From the NCBI GenBank assembly GCA_949288585.1, contig CASEKR010000001.1, positions 1 through 64,000 on the forward strand: DNA of 64,000 nucleotides, written 5' to 3'. The stretch is from an uncultured Bacteroides sp. (GTDB taxonomy: Bacteria > Bacteroidota > Bacteroidia > Bacteroidales > Bacteroidaceae). Of the stretch, positions 17,618 to 25,934 are shown piece by piece. Made by a program: the position numbers and the translations under genes. Every line of letters begins with the position of its first letter. The stretch's first letter is position 1. A model generated the notes under the pieces. The model saw only the letters and a list, made by a program, of their open reading frames with translations. It was not told the origin of the DNA and searched no databases.

Positions 17618-18805
17618 TTACTTGATTATCTCCAGTACCTTAAAGCATTTGGTGAGTTTCTCCACGGCGAAATCCACTTGTTCTTTGGTGTGGGTAGCCA
17701 TCAGGGCAACGCGCACCAGCGTGTCTTGCGGCGCACATGCGGGCGGGATGACGGGGTTGATGAAAATGCCTTCGTCGAAAGCCAACTTTGTCACCATGAA
17801 GGTCTTGTCTGTGTCGCGCACGTACAGGGGTATGATGGGGGACTGGGTTTCTCCAATCTCAAATCCTGCTTCACGGAAACGCTTTAAGGCGTAGTTTGTC
17901 ACGTCCCACAAACGCTGGTTGCGCTCGGGCTCCGTGCGGATAATGCGCAGCGCTTCGCGTGCGGCTGCCGTGGCTGCCGGGGTATTGCTGGCCTGGAAAA
18001 TGTATGAGCGTGCATTGTGACGCAACCAATTGATAACTTTCTTGTCGCCGGCCACGAACCCCCCGATGGAAGCCAGCGACTTGCTGAATGTGCCCATGAT
18101 GAGATCTACGTCGTCGGTCACACCAAAGTAGTCGCACACACCCCGGCCTTCTTTGCCGAAAACGCCGATACCGTGGGCTTCGTCCACGTAAATGCTGGCG
18201 TTATATTTCTTCTTCAGGCGGACGATTTCGGGTAAGTTGGCCAGGTCGCCTTCCATGGAGAATACGCTATCCACGATGATAAGCTTCACGGCATCAGGCT
18301 CGCACCGTTGGAGTTCTTTCTCCAAGGCTTCCATGTCGTTGTGCTTGTATTTCAGTTGCGTGGCAAACGAGAGGCGACGTCCGTCCACGATGGAAGCATG
18401 GTCGCGGTCATCACAGATGATGTAGTCTCCACGGCCTACCAACTGGGGGATGACCCCTTCGTTGACGGTAAATCCCGTGGAAAAGCAAAGGGCTTCGTCT
18501 TTGCCGACAAATTCTGCCAATTCTTTTTCCAACTCCACGTGTATGTCAAGCGTGCCATTCAGCAAGCGGGAACCGGCGCATCCGGTACCGTATTTGTCCG
18601 TCGCAGCCTTGGCAGCTTCTATAATCCGCTTGTCGTAGGTCAAGCCCATATAGGCATTCGAACCAAACATCAGCACTTTCCTGCCATCCATCATCACTTC
18701 TGTGTCTTGGTGGCTGTCTATTGTCCGGAAGTAAGGATATACGCCTTTAGCCATAAATTGTTGTGGCACATCGTATTTCGCGAATTTATCTTGTAATAAC
18801 CCCAT
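17618..18805 (-). CDS. spt: Serine palmitoyltransferase (alpha-oxoamine synthase)
   Basis: This 395-residue PLP enzyme belongs to the alpha-oxoamine synthases (SPT, BioF, Kbl, HemA). The PLP lysine is Lys242 in GTFSKS, followed by LASIGGF, a form typical of SPT rather than BioF or Kbl. His136 (DHAS) and the DEAHGIG motif (208-214) are present. SPT condenses serine with palmitoyl-CoA or a branched acyl-CoA to give 3-ketosphinganine, the first step of the sphingolipids that Bacteroides is known to make. No biotin genes are near, which argues against BioF. A lipid kinase gene is divergent from it across an ACTTAAGT array. A glycine C-acetyltransferase function is less likely. Confidence 0.9.
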   Translation of the reverse strand: MGLLQDKFAKYDVPQQFMAKGVYPYFRTIDSHQDTEVMMDGRKVLMFGSNAYMGLTYDKRIIEAAKAATDKYGTGCAGSRLLNGTLDIHVELEKELAEFVGKDEALCFSTGFTVNEGVIPQLVGRGDYIICDDRDHASIVDGRRLSFATQLKYKHNDMEALEKELQRCEPDAVKLIIVDSVFSMEGDLANLPEIVRLKKKYNASIYVDEAHGIGVFGKEGRGVCDYFGVTDDVDLIMGTFSKSLASIGGFVAGDKKVINWLRHNARSYIFQASNTPAATAAAREALRIIRTEPERNQRLWDVTNYALKRFREAGFEIGETQSPIIPLYVRDTDKTFMVTKLAFDEGIFINPVIPPACAPQDTLVRVALMATHTKEQVDFAVEKLTKCFKVLEIIK

Positions 18806-18872
18806 GAAATATTGTTTTACAATGAATATTTATTTCAAACTATGTGTTCATTCAAATCTTAGAAACAGCGCG

Positions 18873-18880
18873 CAAAGATA
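18873..18880 (-). promoter_or_regulatory. -7 box for spt
   Basis: TATCTTTG on the minus strand lies 67 bases upstream of the spt start codon. No good -33 element is apparent. Confidence 0.55.
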
Positions 18881-19047
18881 ACAAAAATATGTTGTTACGC
18901 CCTCCATTTGCCAGGAAAAACTGCGCATCTCGCATAAAATATCTGCTTCCGACGGGACAAAGCCTCCCGTCCCCTCCCTGTTCTGGGCGGGTGCCGGGTG
19001 TAATTATCCTGATTTTTTACTATCCTTTTTGATATTCCCACCGAAAC

Positions 19048-19113
19048 ACTTAAGTATTTTCAGAATTTTACTTAAGTGTTTCAGAGAAAGTACTTAAATG
19101 TTTTCCAAGAAAG
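19048..19113. repeat. ACTTAAGT array B, 22-bp period, three units
   Basis: Cores start at 19048 (ACTTAAGT), 19070 (ACTTAAGT) and 19092 (ACTTAAAT), each exactly 22 bases apart. The tails are of the form rTTT followed by A/G-rich sequence. It lies 243 bases from the spt start and 253 from the kinase start. Confidence 0.88.
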
Positions 19114-19247
19114 ACAACTTTTTTATAATCAACAATTTAATTTGCAAACATCTTTGAAAAGCATGTCATTTTCACAATTTGGATCATTTTTTCCATGTTC
19201 TGATTCCTCTTAAAATATAACTCCCATTCCTTATTATATAAAATACG

Positions 19248-19255
19248 TATCTTTG
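19248..19255 (+). promoter_or_regulatory. Upstream -7 box for the lipid kinase
   Basis: TATCTTTG fits the consensus 111 bases before the chosen ATG. It may be a second, longer-leader promoter. Confidence 0.45.
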
Positions 19256-19327
19256 CCGCGCTTGTGGCGGACGGGACCACGGAGCGTTTAGGCACCTCGA
19301 AAAGGCTCCAATTCAAAAGATTTATGT

Positions 19328-19335
19328 TACCTTTG
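19328..19335 (+). promoter_or_regulatory. Proximal -7 box for the lipid kinase
   Basis: TACCTTTG ends 30 bases before the ATG at 19366 and supports that start over upstream in-frame Met codons. Confidence 0.6.
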
Positions 19336-19365
19336 CATGTAAAATCCTCAATAACATCTTCCTGT

Positions 19366-20409
19366 ATGGGCGATAAGAAGCAAATAACATTCATCATGAA
19401 CCCTAAATCCGGGGTTTTGGACAAACAACAAATCCGGAAATGGGTGGAGAGAACGTTAAACCAGGACGTTTTCGAGCCTACGTTTTTCCAGACCGAATAT
19501 GCCGGACATGCGTCAGAAATCGCGGCCCACGCTGTCGGTAAAAACACTTCCGCCGTGGTGGCCATCGGAGGCGACGGCACCATCAATGAAATAGCACGCT
19601 CCCTCGTTCATACCCAAACCGCCCTGGGAATCATCCCCTGCGGATCGGGAAACGGACTGGCTCGCCATCTGCAAATCCCCTTGGACCCAAGAAAAGCGAT
19701 TGACATCATCAACGGGCAGGTCATCGAAGATATCGACTACGGACTCATCAACGACACTCCTTTTTTCTGCACCTGCGGCGTGGGCTTCGACGCGCTCGTC
19801 AGCCTGCAATTCTCTAGGGCGGGGAAGAGGGGACCCCTTACTTATCTGGAGAAAACATTGTCCGAAAGCCTGAAATACCACCCGGAAACCTACGAACTGG
19901 AGATGGACGGCAGCACTTCCCGCTACAAAGCGTTCCTCATAGCCTGCGGCAATGCCTCGCAATACGGCAACAATGCCTACATTACCCCGCAAGCGACCTT
20001 GGACGACGGCTTGCTGGACGTGACAATTTTAGAGCCGTTCACCATCTTGGACGTTCCGGCACTAGCCTACCAGTTGTTCCATAAGACCATCAATCAAAAC
20101 AGCAGAATCAAAACTTTCCGGTGCCAGAAGTTGAAAATCCACCGGAACAAGCCGGGAGTAGTACATTTTGATGGCGACCCCGTCATCATGGGAGCCGACA
20201 TCGAAGTGAAAATAGTGAAAAAAGAACTGCGGGTCATCGTCCCCAAAAACGCAGGGCGCGACACCCCCAATGTATTCCAACGGGCACAGGATTACATCAA
20301 TGGACTGAAACAACTGAACAAAATATACCTCCAGAAGATGAGCGAAGAGTGGAAAGAACGGGAAATGCTCTGGTTCTGGAGAAACGACGAAAATCATATC
20401 GGCCGGTGA
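19366..20409 (+). CDS. Diacylglycerol/sphingosine kinase-family lipid kinase
   Basis: This protein of about 347 residues has the DAGK catalytic fold: the N-terminal MNPKSG motif, the signature GGDGT (68-72) followed by INEIARSL, and PCGSGNGLARHL. These bind ATP and the lipid hydroxyl in YegS, DgkB and sphingosine kinases. The C-terminal domain carries DGLLDV. The substrate could be diacylglycerol, undecaprenol or a sphingoid lipid. Divergence from spt makes a sphingolipid substrate attractive, but that is inference. The longer ORF beginning at 19264 was rejected because it overlaps both promoters. The aspS promoter follows 41 bases after the stop. Confidence 0.9.
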   Translation: MGDKKQITFIMNPKSGVLDKQQIRKWVERTLNQDVFEPTFFQTEYAGHASEIAAHAVGKNTSAVVAIGGDGTINEIARSLVHTQTALGIIPCGSGNGLARHLQIPLDPRKAIDIINGQVIEDIDYGLINDTPFFCTCGVGFDALVSLQFSRAGKRGPLTYLEKTLSESLKYHPETYELEMDGSTSRYKAFLIACGNASQYGNNAYITPQATLDDGLLDVTILEPFTILDVPALAYQLFHKTINQNSRIKTFRCQKLKIHRNKPGVVHFDGDPVIMGADIEVKIVKKELRVIVPKNAGRDTPNVFQRAQDYINGLKQLNKIYLQKMSEEWKEREMLWFWRNDENHIGR

Positions 20410-20450
20410 AAAACTTCTTGGGTTATGCCCTCAGATGAAAGGTTTTTGTG

Positions 20451-20458
20451 TACTTTTG
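20451..20458 (+). promoter_or_regulatory. -7 box for aspS
   Basis: TACTTTTG lies 37 bases upstream of the ATG at 20496. Confidence 0.6.
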
Positions 20459-20495
20459 CACGATTATTATTCGTAAACACCATATATATTATAAT

Positions 20496-22247
20496 ATGTA
20501 TAGAACACATACTTGCGGTGAACTCCGCATTTCAAATGTAAACCAGAAGGTTACGCTGGCCGGATGGGTGCAGCGCAGCCGCAAGATGGGAGGCATGACT
20601 TTCGTCGACCTCCGCGACCGTTATGGAATCACCCAATTGGTCTTCAACGAAGAAGTGGATGCCGGCCTCTGCGAACAAGCCAACCGCTTGGGGCGCGAAT
20701 ACGTCATACAAGTCACAGGCACGGTGAACGAACGCTTCAGCAAGAACGCCAACATCCCCACGGGAGACATTGAAATCATTGTATCGGAGCTGACAGTGCT
20801 CAACACCTCGCAGACTCCTCCTTTCACCATCGAGGACAATACGGACGGTGGAGACGACATCCGCATGAAATATCGCTACTTGGACCTGCGCCGCACGGCC
20901 GTGCGCAAAAATCTGGAGTTGCGCCACAAGATGACCATCGAAGTGCGCAAATACCTGGACGAGCAAGGCTTCATCGAAGTGGAGACGCCCATCCTCGTAG
21001 GCTCCACGCCCGAAGGAGCGAGAGATTTCGTGGTGCCCTCCCGCATGAATCCCGGCCAATTTTATGCCCTGCCCCAAAGCCCGCAGACGTTGAAGCAACT
21101 GCTGATGGTGTCCGGCTTCGACCGCTACTTCCAGATAGCCAAGTGTTTCCGCGACGAAGATTTGCGCGCCGACCGCCAACCCGAATTTACCCAAATCGAC
21201 TGCGAAATGTCTTTTGTGGAGCAGGACGATGTCATCAACCTCTTCGAAGGCATGGCCAAATACCTCTTCAAGACCATCCGTGGCGTGGAACTGACCGAAC
21301 CTTTCCAACGGATGCCGTGGGCAGAAGCCATGAAATATTATGGGAGCGATAAGCCCGACTTGCGTTTCGGCATGAAGTTCGTGGAGTTGATGGACATCAT
21401 GAAGGGGCATGGCTTCTCCATCTTCGACAATGCAGCCTACATTGGCGGCATCTGCGCGGAGGGAGCCGCCAGCTACACGCGCAAGCAAATCGATGCCCTC
21501 ACCGAATTTGTGAAGAAACCCCAGATTGGCGCCAAAGGTTTGGTTTATGCCCGTGTGGAAGCCAATGGACATGTGAAATCCAGCGTGGACAAATTCTATA
21601 GCCAGGAGGTGTTGCAGCAGATGAAGGCCGCTTTCGACGCCAAGCCCGGTGACCTCATCCTGATCCTGAGCGGAGATGATGCCATGAAGACGCGCAAACA
21701 ACTATGCGAACTCCGCCTTGAGATGGGCAACCAACTGGGACTGAGAGACAAGAACAAGTTTGCCCTTCTGTGGGTCGTAGACTTCCCGATGTTCGAGTGG
21801 AGCGAGGAAGAAGGCCGCTTGATGGCCATGCACCATCCCTTCACGCATCCGAAGGACGAAGACATCCCCTTGCTGGACACTAATCCTGAAGCCGTGCGTG
21901 CCGATGCTTACGACATGGTGTGCAACGGCATTGAAGTGGGCGGCGGTTCCATCCGTATCCACGATGCCAAACTCCAGGCCAAGATGTTTGAGATTTTGGG
22001 CTTCACTCCCGAACGTGCCCAAGAGCAGTTCGGCTTCCTGATGAACGCCTTCAAGTATGGCGCACCCCCTCATGGAGGTTTGGCTTACGGCCTCGACCGC
22101 TGGGTGAGCATCTTTGCCGGCTTGGATAGCATCCGCGACTGCATTGCCTTCCCAAAGAACAACAGTGGACGCGATGTTATGCTGGAGGCTCCCTCTGTCT
22201 TGGAACCCAAGCAGTTGGAAGAACTGAGACTGGTGGTCAAGGAATAG
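20496..22247 (+). CDS. aspS: Aspartyl-tRNA synthetase
   Basis: This class II synthetase charges tRNA-Asp. The 583-residue protein has the N-terminal OB-fold anticodon-binding domain (about 1-105), the catalytic core with motif 2 around [14 protein letters not shown], the bacterial GAD insertion domain (about 290-410) and motif 3 near GLAYGLDRW. The presence of the GAD domain marks the bacterial type. The [10 protein letters not shown] start is standard for the family; an ORF extension of 16 codons overlaps the promoter. It is preceded by the lipid kinase and followed by a strong hairpin and gtrA. Confidence 0.97.
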   Translation: MYRTHTCGELRISNVNQKVTLAGWVQRSRKMGGMTFVDLRDRYGITQLVFNEEVDAGLCEQANRLGREYVIQVTGTVNERFSKNANIPTGDIEIIVSELTVLNTSQTPPFTIEDNTDGGDDIRMKYRYLDLRRTAVRKNLELRHKMTIEVRKYLDEQGFIEVETPILVGSTPEGARDFVVPSRMNPGQFYALPQSPQTLKQLLMVSGFDRYFQIAKCFRDEDLRADRQPEFTQIDCEMSFVEQDDVINLFEGMAKYLFKTIRGVELTEPFQRMPWAEAMKYYGSDKPDLRFGMKFVELMDIMKGHGFSIFDNAAYIGGICAEGAASYTRKQIDALTEFVKKPQIGAKGLVYARVEANGHVKSSVDKFYSQEVLQQMKAAFDAKPGDLILILSGDDAMKTRKQLCELRLEMGNQLGLRDKNKFALLWVVDFPMFEWSEEEGRLMAMHHPFTHPKDEDIPLLDTNPEAVRADAYDMVCNGIEVGGGSIRIHDAKLQAKMFEILGFTPERAQEQFGFLMNAFKYGAPPHGGLAYGLDRWVSIFAGLDSIRDCIAFPKNNSGRDVMLEAPSVLEPKQLEELRLVVKE

Positions 22248-22259
22248 TGGTAAGTTGAC

Positions 22260-22301
22260 AAGTTGACGAGGCTGCAAGGTTCCTTGTTTCCTCGTCAACT
22301 T
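22260..22301. terminator. Long composite hairpin after aspS
   Basis: AAGTTGACGAGG (22260-22271) pairs with CCTCGTCAACTT (22290-22301), and an inner stem CAAGG/CCTTG closes the loop. An extra AAGTTGAC copy sits directly upstream at 22252. There is no T-run, so termination is uncertain. Confidence 0.55.
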
Positions 22302-22337
22302 AATTTCTTGTTAACTGACAAATAAAAAACTGAGAAA

Positions 22338-22721
22338 GTGAAAGAATCAACCCGGATATTCCGTTTTGCGGCAATCGGCACGCTCAATGCGCTGATTACC
22401 GCGCTCGTTGTCTGGGTGATGATGCACCTGGCCGATGTCAATTACCGCCTCTCCAACGTCACGGCATACGTCGTAGCGCAGACGCATAACTTCATTTGGT
22501 CCAAATACTGGATATTCCCTACAGACAAGAAGAGCAACACCTGCCGACAGGTGCTGCTCTTTATTATTGCCTTCGGGGTAGCCTATATAGCCCAATTCCT
22601 TTTTCTCGTCGGGTTGGTCGAAGGATTGGGATGCAACGAATACCTTGCCCAGTTCCTTGGCCTTTTTGTCTATGGCGGCGTCCAGTTTGTGATGAACAAG
22701 CGCCTGACCTTCAATCCCTAA
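22338..22721 (+). CDS. GtrA-family membrane protein
   Basis: This 127-residue membrane protein has four predicted hydrophobic segments (about 9-30, 36-55, 72-92, 99-119) and matches the GtrA/DPMS family. These proteins are small flippase-like partners of glycosyltransferases in cell-surface polysaccharide or teichoic acid decoration. No glycosyltransferase is adjacent. Translation seems to start at a GTG, preceded by a GAGAAA purine run. Its last 11 bases overlap the 3' end of the convergent aguB gene. Confidence 0.87.
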   Translation: MKESTRIFRFAAIGTLNALITALVVWVMMHLADVNYRLSNVTAYVVAQTHNFIWSKYWIFPTDKKSNTCRQVLLFIIAFGVAYIAQFLFLVGLVEGLGCNEYLAQFLGLFVYGGVQFVMNKRLTFNP

Positions 22722-23598
22722 AGCGTCGAGTCAAGTCTTGGTAGGCATCAATGCGCCGGTCGCGCAAGAAGGGCCACCAGCGGCGTACGTTCTCCGAGCG
22801 TTCCATATCCACCTTTACCACCAGATTCTGCGGGCGTCCGTTTTCGGCTTGCGCCAGGATTTCGCCTTGCGGGCCTGCCACAAAACTATTTCCCCAAAAC
22901 AAGATACCGTTGGTTTGTCCGGACGGGTCAGGCTCATGCCCCACGCGGTTGACGCTGACCACAGGCAGGCCGTTAGATACGGCGTGGGCTCGCTGGGCAA
23001 TAACCCAAGCATTCAGTTGGCGGGCCTTCTCGTCGTCGGTATCGGTGCTTTCCCAACCAATGGCCGTGGGGTATATCAGGATTTCAGCGCCTTTCAATGC
23101 CATGAGGCGGGCGGCTTCGGGATACCATTGGTCCCAGCAAACCAGCACGCCCAGCTTGCCGACAGAGGTTTGTATCGGTTCGAAGCCTATGTCGCCGGGG
23201 GTGAAATAGAATTTCTCGTAATATGCCGGGTCGTCAGGGATGTGCATTTTGCGGTATTTGCCCGCGATGCTTCCGTCTTTCTCAAACACTACGGCCGTGT
23301 TGTGATAGAGACCGGGCGCGCGTTTCTCGAAGAGGGAAGTGACCAGCACGATGCCCAACGAAGCGGCCAGTTCGGCAAAGAATCCTGTGGAAGGGCCGGG
23401 GATAGGTTCGGCCAAATCGAAAAGGCGGGTGTCTTCCGTCTGGCAGAAATAGAGCGTGTTGTGCAACTCTTGGAGCACCACCAATTCGGCTCCATGCGCA
23501 GCGCAAGCCTCAATGCTGTGGGCCAAGTTCATCAGATTCTCGTGCATATCGGCCGTGTTGGCCTGTTGGATGATTCCTATTTTCAATGTTCTTGCCAT
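22711..23598 (-). CDS. aguB: N-carbamoylputrescine amidase (nitrilase superfamily)
   Basis: This 295-residue carbon-nitrogen hydrolase has the catalytic triad Glu44 (LQELHN), Lys118 (RKMHIPDD) and Cys154 (VCWDQWYPE). The residues around Cys154 match N-carbamoylputrescine amidases, which hydrolyse N-carbamoylputrescine to putrescine, CO2 and ammonia. The gene lies 67 bases downstream of agmatine deiminase, completing the arginine-agmatine-putrescine route. In Bacteroides, close homologues may act on N-carbamoylspermidine instead, so the true substrate is open. The start at MARTLKIG fits the family; 18 upstream codons were dropped. Confidence 0.93.
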   Translation of the reverse strand: MARTLKIGIIQQANTADMHENLMNLAHSIEACAAHGAELVVLQELHNTLYFCQTEDTRLFDLAEPIPGPSTGFFAELAASLGIVLVTSLFEKRAPGLYHNTAVVFEKDGSIAGKYRKMHIPDDPAYYEKFYFTPGDIGFEPIQTSVGKLGVLVCWDQWYPEAARLMALKGAEILIYPTAIGWESTDTDDEKARQLNAWVIAQRAHAVSNGLPVVSVNRVGHEPDPSGQTNGILFWGNSFVAGPQGEILAQAENGRPQNLVVKVDMERSENVRRWWPFLRDRRIDAYQDLTRRFRD

Positions 23599-23665
23599 AT
23601 TGCTAGTTGTTAGATGATAGTCTATCTTAGAAATCAAGGGATTAGAAGTCAAGGAATGAAGAAGT

Positions 23666-24787
23666 TCATCCCATCACTCCCGCCGGATATTGCATCGTCA
23701 CGCAATGCAACGACCCGTGCTGCTTGATGAGCGGGCGGCAATCGATGCCCACAATCTCCCGCCCGGGGAAAGCCTGGCGGAGCACGCCGTCGGCTTGCGC
23801 GTCCTTCTCCGGCTGGGCGTAAGTGGGATAGAGCACCGCATCGTTCAGGATGAGGAAGTTGGCATAAGTGGCGGGCAGACGATCGCCCTCGAAGACGATG
23901 GGGTCGGGCAGGGGCAAGGGCAGAAGCCGGTAAGGTTTCCCGTCAGCCGTGCGCAAAGCCTTCAGTTCGGCCTCCATCTGCGCCAATTCTTCGTAATGCT
24001 CGTCCGCAGGATTGTCGCATTGGACATAGGCTATGGTCTCCGCATCGCAGAAGCGGGCCAACGTGTCCACGTGGCTGTCCGTGTCGTCGCCTGCCAGGTA
24101 GCCATGCTCCAGCCAGAGAACCCGTTGCAAGTGGAAAGTCTGGCGCAAGTATTCTTCAATCTCCACGCGGTTCATCTGTCCGTTGCGGTTGGGCGAGAGC
24201 AGGCATTGGCTGGTGGTGAGCAGCGTGCCCAAGCCGTCGCTCTCGATGGATCCTCCCTCCAACACGAAGCCCAATCGGTTGGTATACACGCCTTTCAATA
24301 CGCCGGCCTGGACGAGATGCCGGGTAATCTGGTTATCCTTGTCCGACGCGAATTTCAATCCCCAACCATTGAAGGTAAAGTCCAACAAATGAGGACCGTC
24401 CGAATCCAACATCGTGATGGCGCCATGATCCCGCGCCCACGTGTCGTTGGTAGGGCAGGCCACAAAGCGCACGTTGCCCATTTGCACGCCTGCATCCTTC
24501 AGCTTCCGCTCCACTTCGTCGGGATGCGGATGCACCACCACAAGGCGTTCGCGGCACGCCACCTCGCGGGCTATGTCCGTGAAGCAACGCTCCACCTCGT
24601 CCAGCATCCCGGCCCAATCCGTATCCTCGTGGGACCAAGTCAATTGCACGCCGCTCTGCCAAGCCCATTCGGCAGGCAACAGAGGGGCGCGGACTTCCAC
24701 CTGAAAGCCCATGTTCTTGCCAAAACGCACTTGGTAGTCCTTCTCATCGGCGGCTCCTTGGAGCGGCATTCCTACGACGTATCCCAT
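23666..24787 (-). CDS. aguA: Agmatine deiminase
   Basis: This 373-residue enzyme of the peptidylarginine deiminase fold converts agmatine to N-carbamoylputrescine and ammonia. Visible family features include the acidic and His residues in the DDTDSHVD segment, the GGSIESDG motif and the catalytic Cys362 near the C-terminus (HCVTMQ). No signal peptide is present, so it is cytoplasmic, unlike secreted bacterial PAD enzymes. It is first in a two-gene unit with aguB and has a near-consensus promoter. It is divergent from nif3 across a 21-bp repeat array. Confidence 0.95.
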   Translation of the reverse strand: MGYVVGMPLQGAADEKDYQVRFGKNMGFQVEVRAPLLPAEWAWQSGVQLTWSHEDTDWAGMLDEVERCFTDIAREVACRERLVVVHPHPDEVERKLKDAGVQMGNVRFVACPTNDTWARDHGAITMLDSDGPHLLDFTFNGWGLKFASDKDNQITRHLVQAGVLKGVYTNRLGFVLEGGSIESDGLGTLLTTSQCLLSPNRNGQMNRVEIEEYLRQTFHLQRVLWLEHGYLAGDDTDSHVDTLARFCDAETIAYVQCDNPADEHYEELAQMEAELKALRTADGKPYRLLPLPLPDPIVFEGDRLPATYANFLILNDAVLYPTYAQPEKDAQADGVLRQAFPGREIVGIDCRPLIKQHGSLHCVTMQYPAGVMG

Positions 24788-24835
24788 ACAAGATTCCTTT
24801 CTTCTTGAATAATATTATAATATAATGTATAGCTG

Positions 24836-24867
24836 CAAAGATACATCCTCTTGGCCACACTACCAAA
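24836..24867 (-). promoter_or_regulatory. Promoter of aguA-aguB
   Basis: On the minus strand TTTG (24867-24864), a 20-base spacer and TATCTTTG (24843-24836) form a consensus promoter 48 bases before the aguA start. Confidence 0.82.
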
Positions 24868-24959
24868 AAGCCCCTGCCGATTAGCTGCAAAAACCTGTTA
24901 AAGCCTCAGGAAAAGCTCCCTACCGGATAGAAAAACTTTCCGATCCTATGTAAAATCTC

Positions 24960-25022
24960 CATCTTTAAGCTAAAGATATACATCTGCAACCTAAAGACAG
25001 GCATCTGCAAGCTAAAGATGGA
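24960..25022. repeat. Array D, 21-bp period, three units
   Basis: Three units each start CATCT and contain CTAAAGA, at 24970, 24991 and 25012, exactly 21 bases apart. The first unit includes an inverted repeat of ATCTTTA and TAAAGAT. It is unrelated in sequence to the ACTTAAGT arrays. Confidence 0.85.
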
Positions 25023-25107
25023 GTTCGGAAAAGGCATTGCAAGTTTTTCCAGGCGCGGAAAGAAGTTTTTCCGGCAGGTTGCATTTTTATTTCCCAGAGT
25101 TTTTTTG

Positions 25108-25115
25108 TATCTTTG
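25108..25115 (+). promoter_or_regulatory. -7 box for nif3
   Basis: TATCTTTG lies 23 bases before the ATG at 25139 and supports that start over the ORF beginning at 25037. Confidence 0.65.
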
Positions 25116-25138
25116 CGCCCAAAAATAAAGCGAATCCG

Positions 25139-25921
25139 ATGAAAATCAAGGAAATCATAGATGCCCTTGAGCGTTTCGCGCCCCTGCCCTTGCAAGACGG
25201 CTTCGACAATGCCGGCCTGCAAACGGGACTGACAGGGGCGGAAGCCACAGGGGCTTTGTTGTGTCTGGAGGTCACCGAAGCCGTACTGGACGAAGCTATT
25301 GCCCAAGGATTCAACCTGGTAGTGGCTCACCATCCCCTGCTGTTCCATGCGATGAAGTCGTTGACCGGGCGCACGGAGGTGGAACGTTGCGTCATGAAAG
25401 CCGTGTGCAACGGCATCGCCATCTATGCCGCCCACACCAACCTGGACAACGCGCCGGGAGGGGTCAACTTCAAGATGGCCGAGAAAATCGGCTTGAAGAA
25501 CGTGCACTTCCTACAACCGCGCGAAGACGGGAAGGAGGGAGGCACGGGCATCATCGGAGACCTGAAAGAGGTGGAGACGGAAACCGGATTCCTGCATCGG
25601 CTGAAAAAGACATTCGAAGCTGCCTGCCTGATGCACAATCGGTTGCGGGGACGTGAAATCCGCACGGTGGCTCTCTGCGGGGGAGCAGGGGCATTCCTCA
25701 TCCCTCAAGCCGAGAAAGCCGGCGCCGATGTCTTCGTGACAGGCGAAATCAAGTACCACGAGTTTCAAGGGCATGACGACGGCATCCTCTTGGCTAGTCT
25801 TGGGCACTTCGAGAGCGAGCAATACACAGTCGAACTGCTGGAGTCCATCCTCCGCGAAGCATATCCCCAACTACCCGCCAAGCGTACACGAGTGAACACT
25901 AATCCTATAAAATATTTGTAA
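25139..25921 (+). CDS. Nif3-like dinuclear metal centre protein
   Basis: This 260-residue protein is a member of the NIF3/YbgI family, toroidal hexamers with a di-metal site. The metal-binding motifs HHP (in VAHHPLLF) and HTNLDNAPGGVN are present, as is the C-terminal GHFESEQ. The biochemical function of the family is not settled; some members are called GTP cyclohydrolase-like without firm proof. It lacks the long insertion found in some Firmicutes members. The zinc-ribbon gene follows after 13 bases, a pairing that is widespread in bacteria. Confidence 0.93.
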   Translation: MKIKEIIDALERFAPLPLQDGFDNAGLQTGLTGAEATGALLCLEVTEAVLDEAIAQGFNLVVAHHPLLFHAMKSLTGRTEVERCVMKAVCNGIAIYAAHTNLDNAPGGVNFKMAEKIGLKNVHFLQPREDGKEGGTGIIGDLKEVETETGFLHRLKKTFEAACLMHNRLRGREIRTVALCGGAGAFLIPQAEKAGADVFVTGEIKYHEFQGHDDGILLASLGHFESEQYTVELLESILREAYPQLPAKRTRVNTNPIKYL

Positions 25922-25934
25922 ACATCAAAAAAAT

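Larger units (their letters stand above)
18806..19365. other. Divergent intergenic region between spt and the lipid kinase
   Basis: About 560 bases hold the spt promoter, ACTTAAGT array B and two -7 boxes for the kinase. ORFs in this stretch overlap the promoters and show no family features. No gene is supported. Confidence 0.65.
24788..25138. other. Divergent intergenic region with 21-bp repeats
   Basis: This 351-base stretch contains the aguA promoter, a three-unit 21-bp array, a second pair of repeats 22 bases apart (AAGTTTTTCC at 25041 and 25063) and the nif3 -7 box. No gene is seen. Confidence 0.7.

Noticed and set aside
17618..18805. 8-amino-7-oxononanoate synthase (bioF) or 2-amino-3-ketobutyrate ligase (kbl)
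   Set aside because: The PLP motif GTFSKS with ASIGGF fits SPT better and no biotin or threonine-degradation gene is nearby; not fully excluded.
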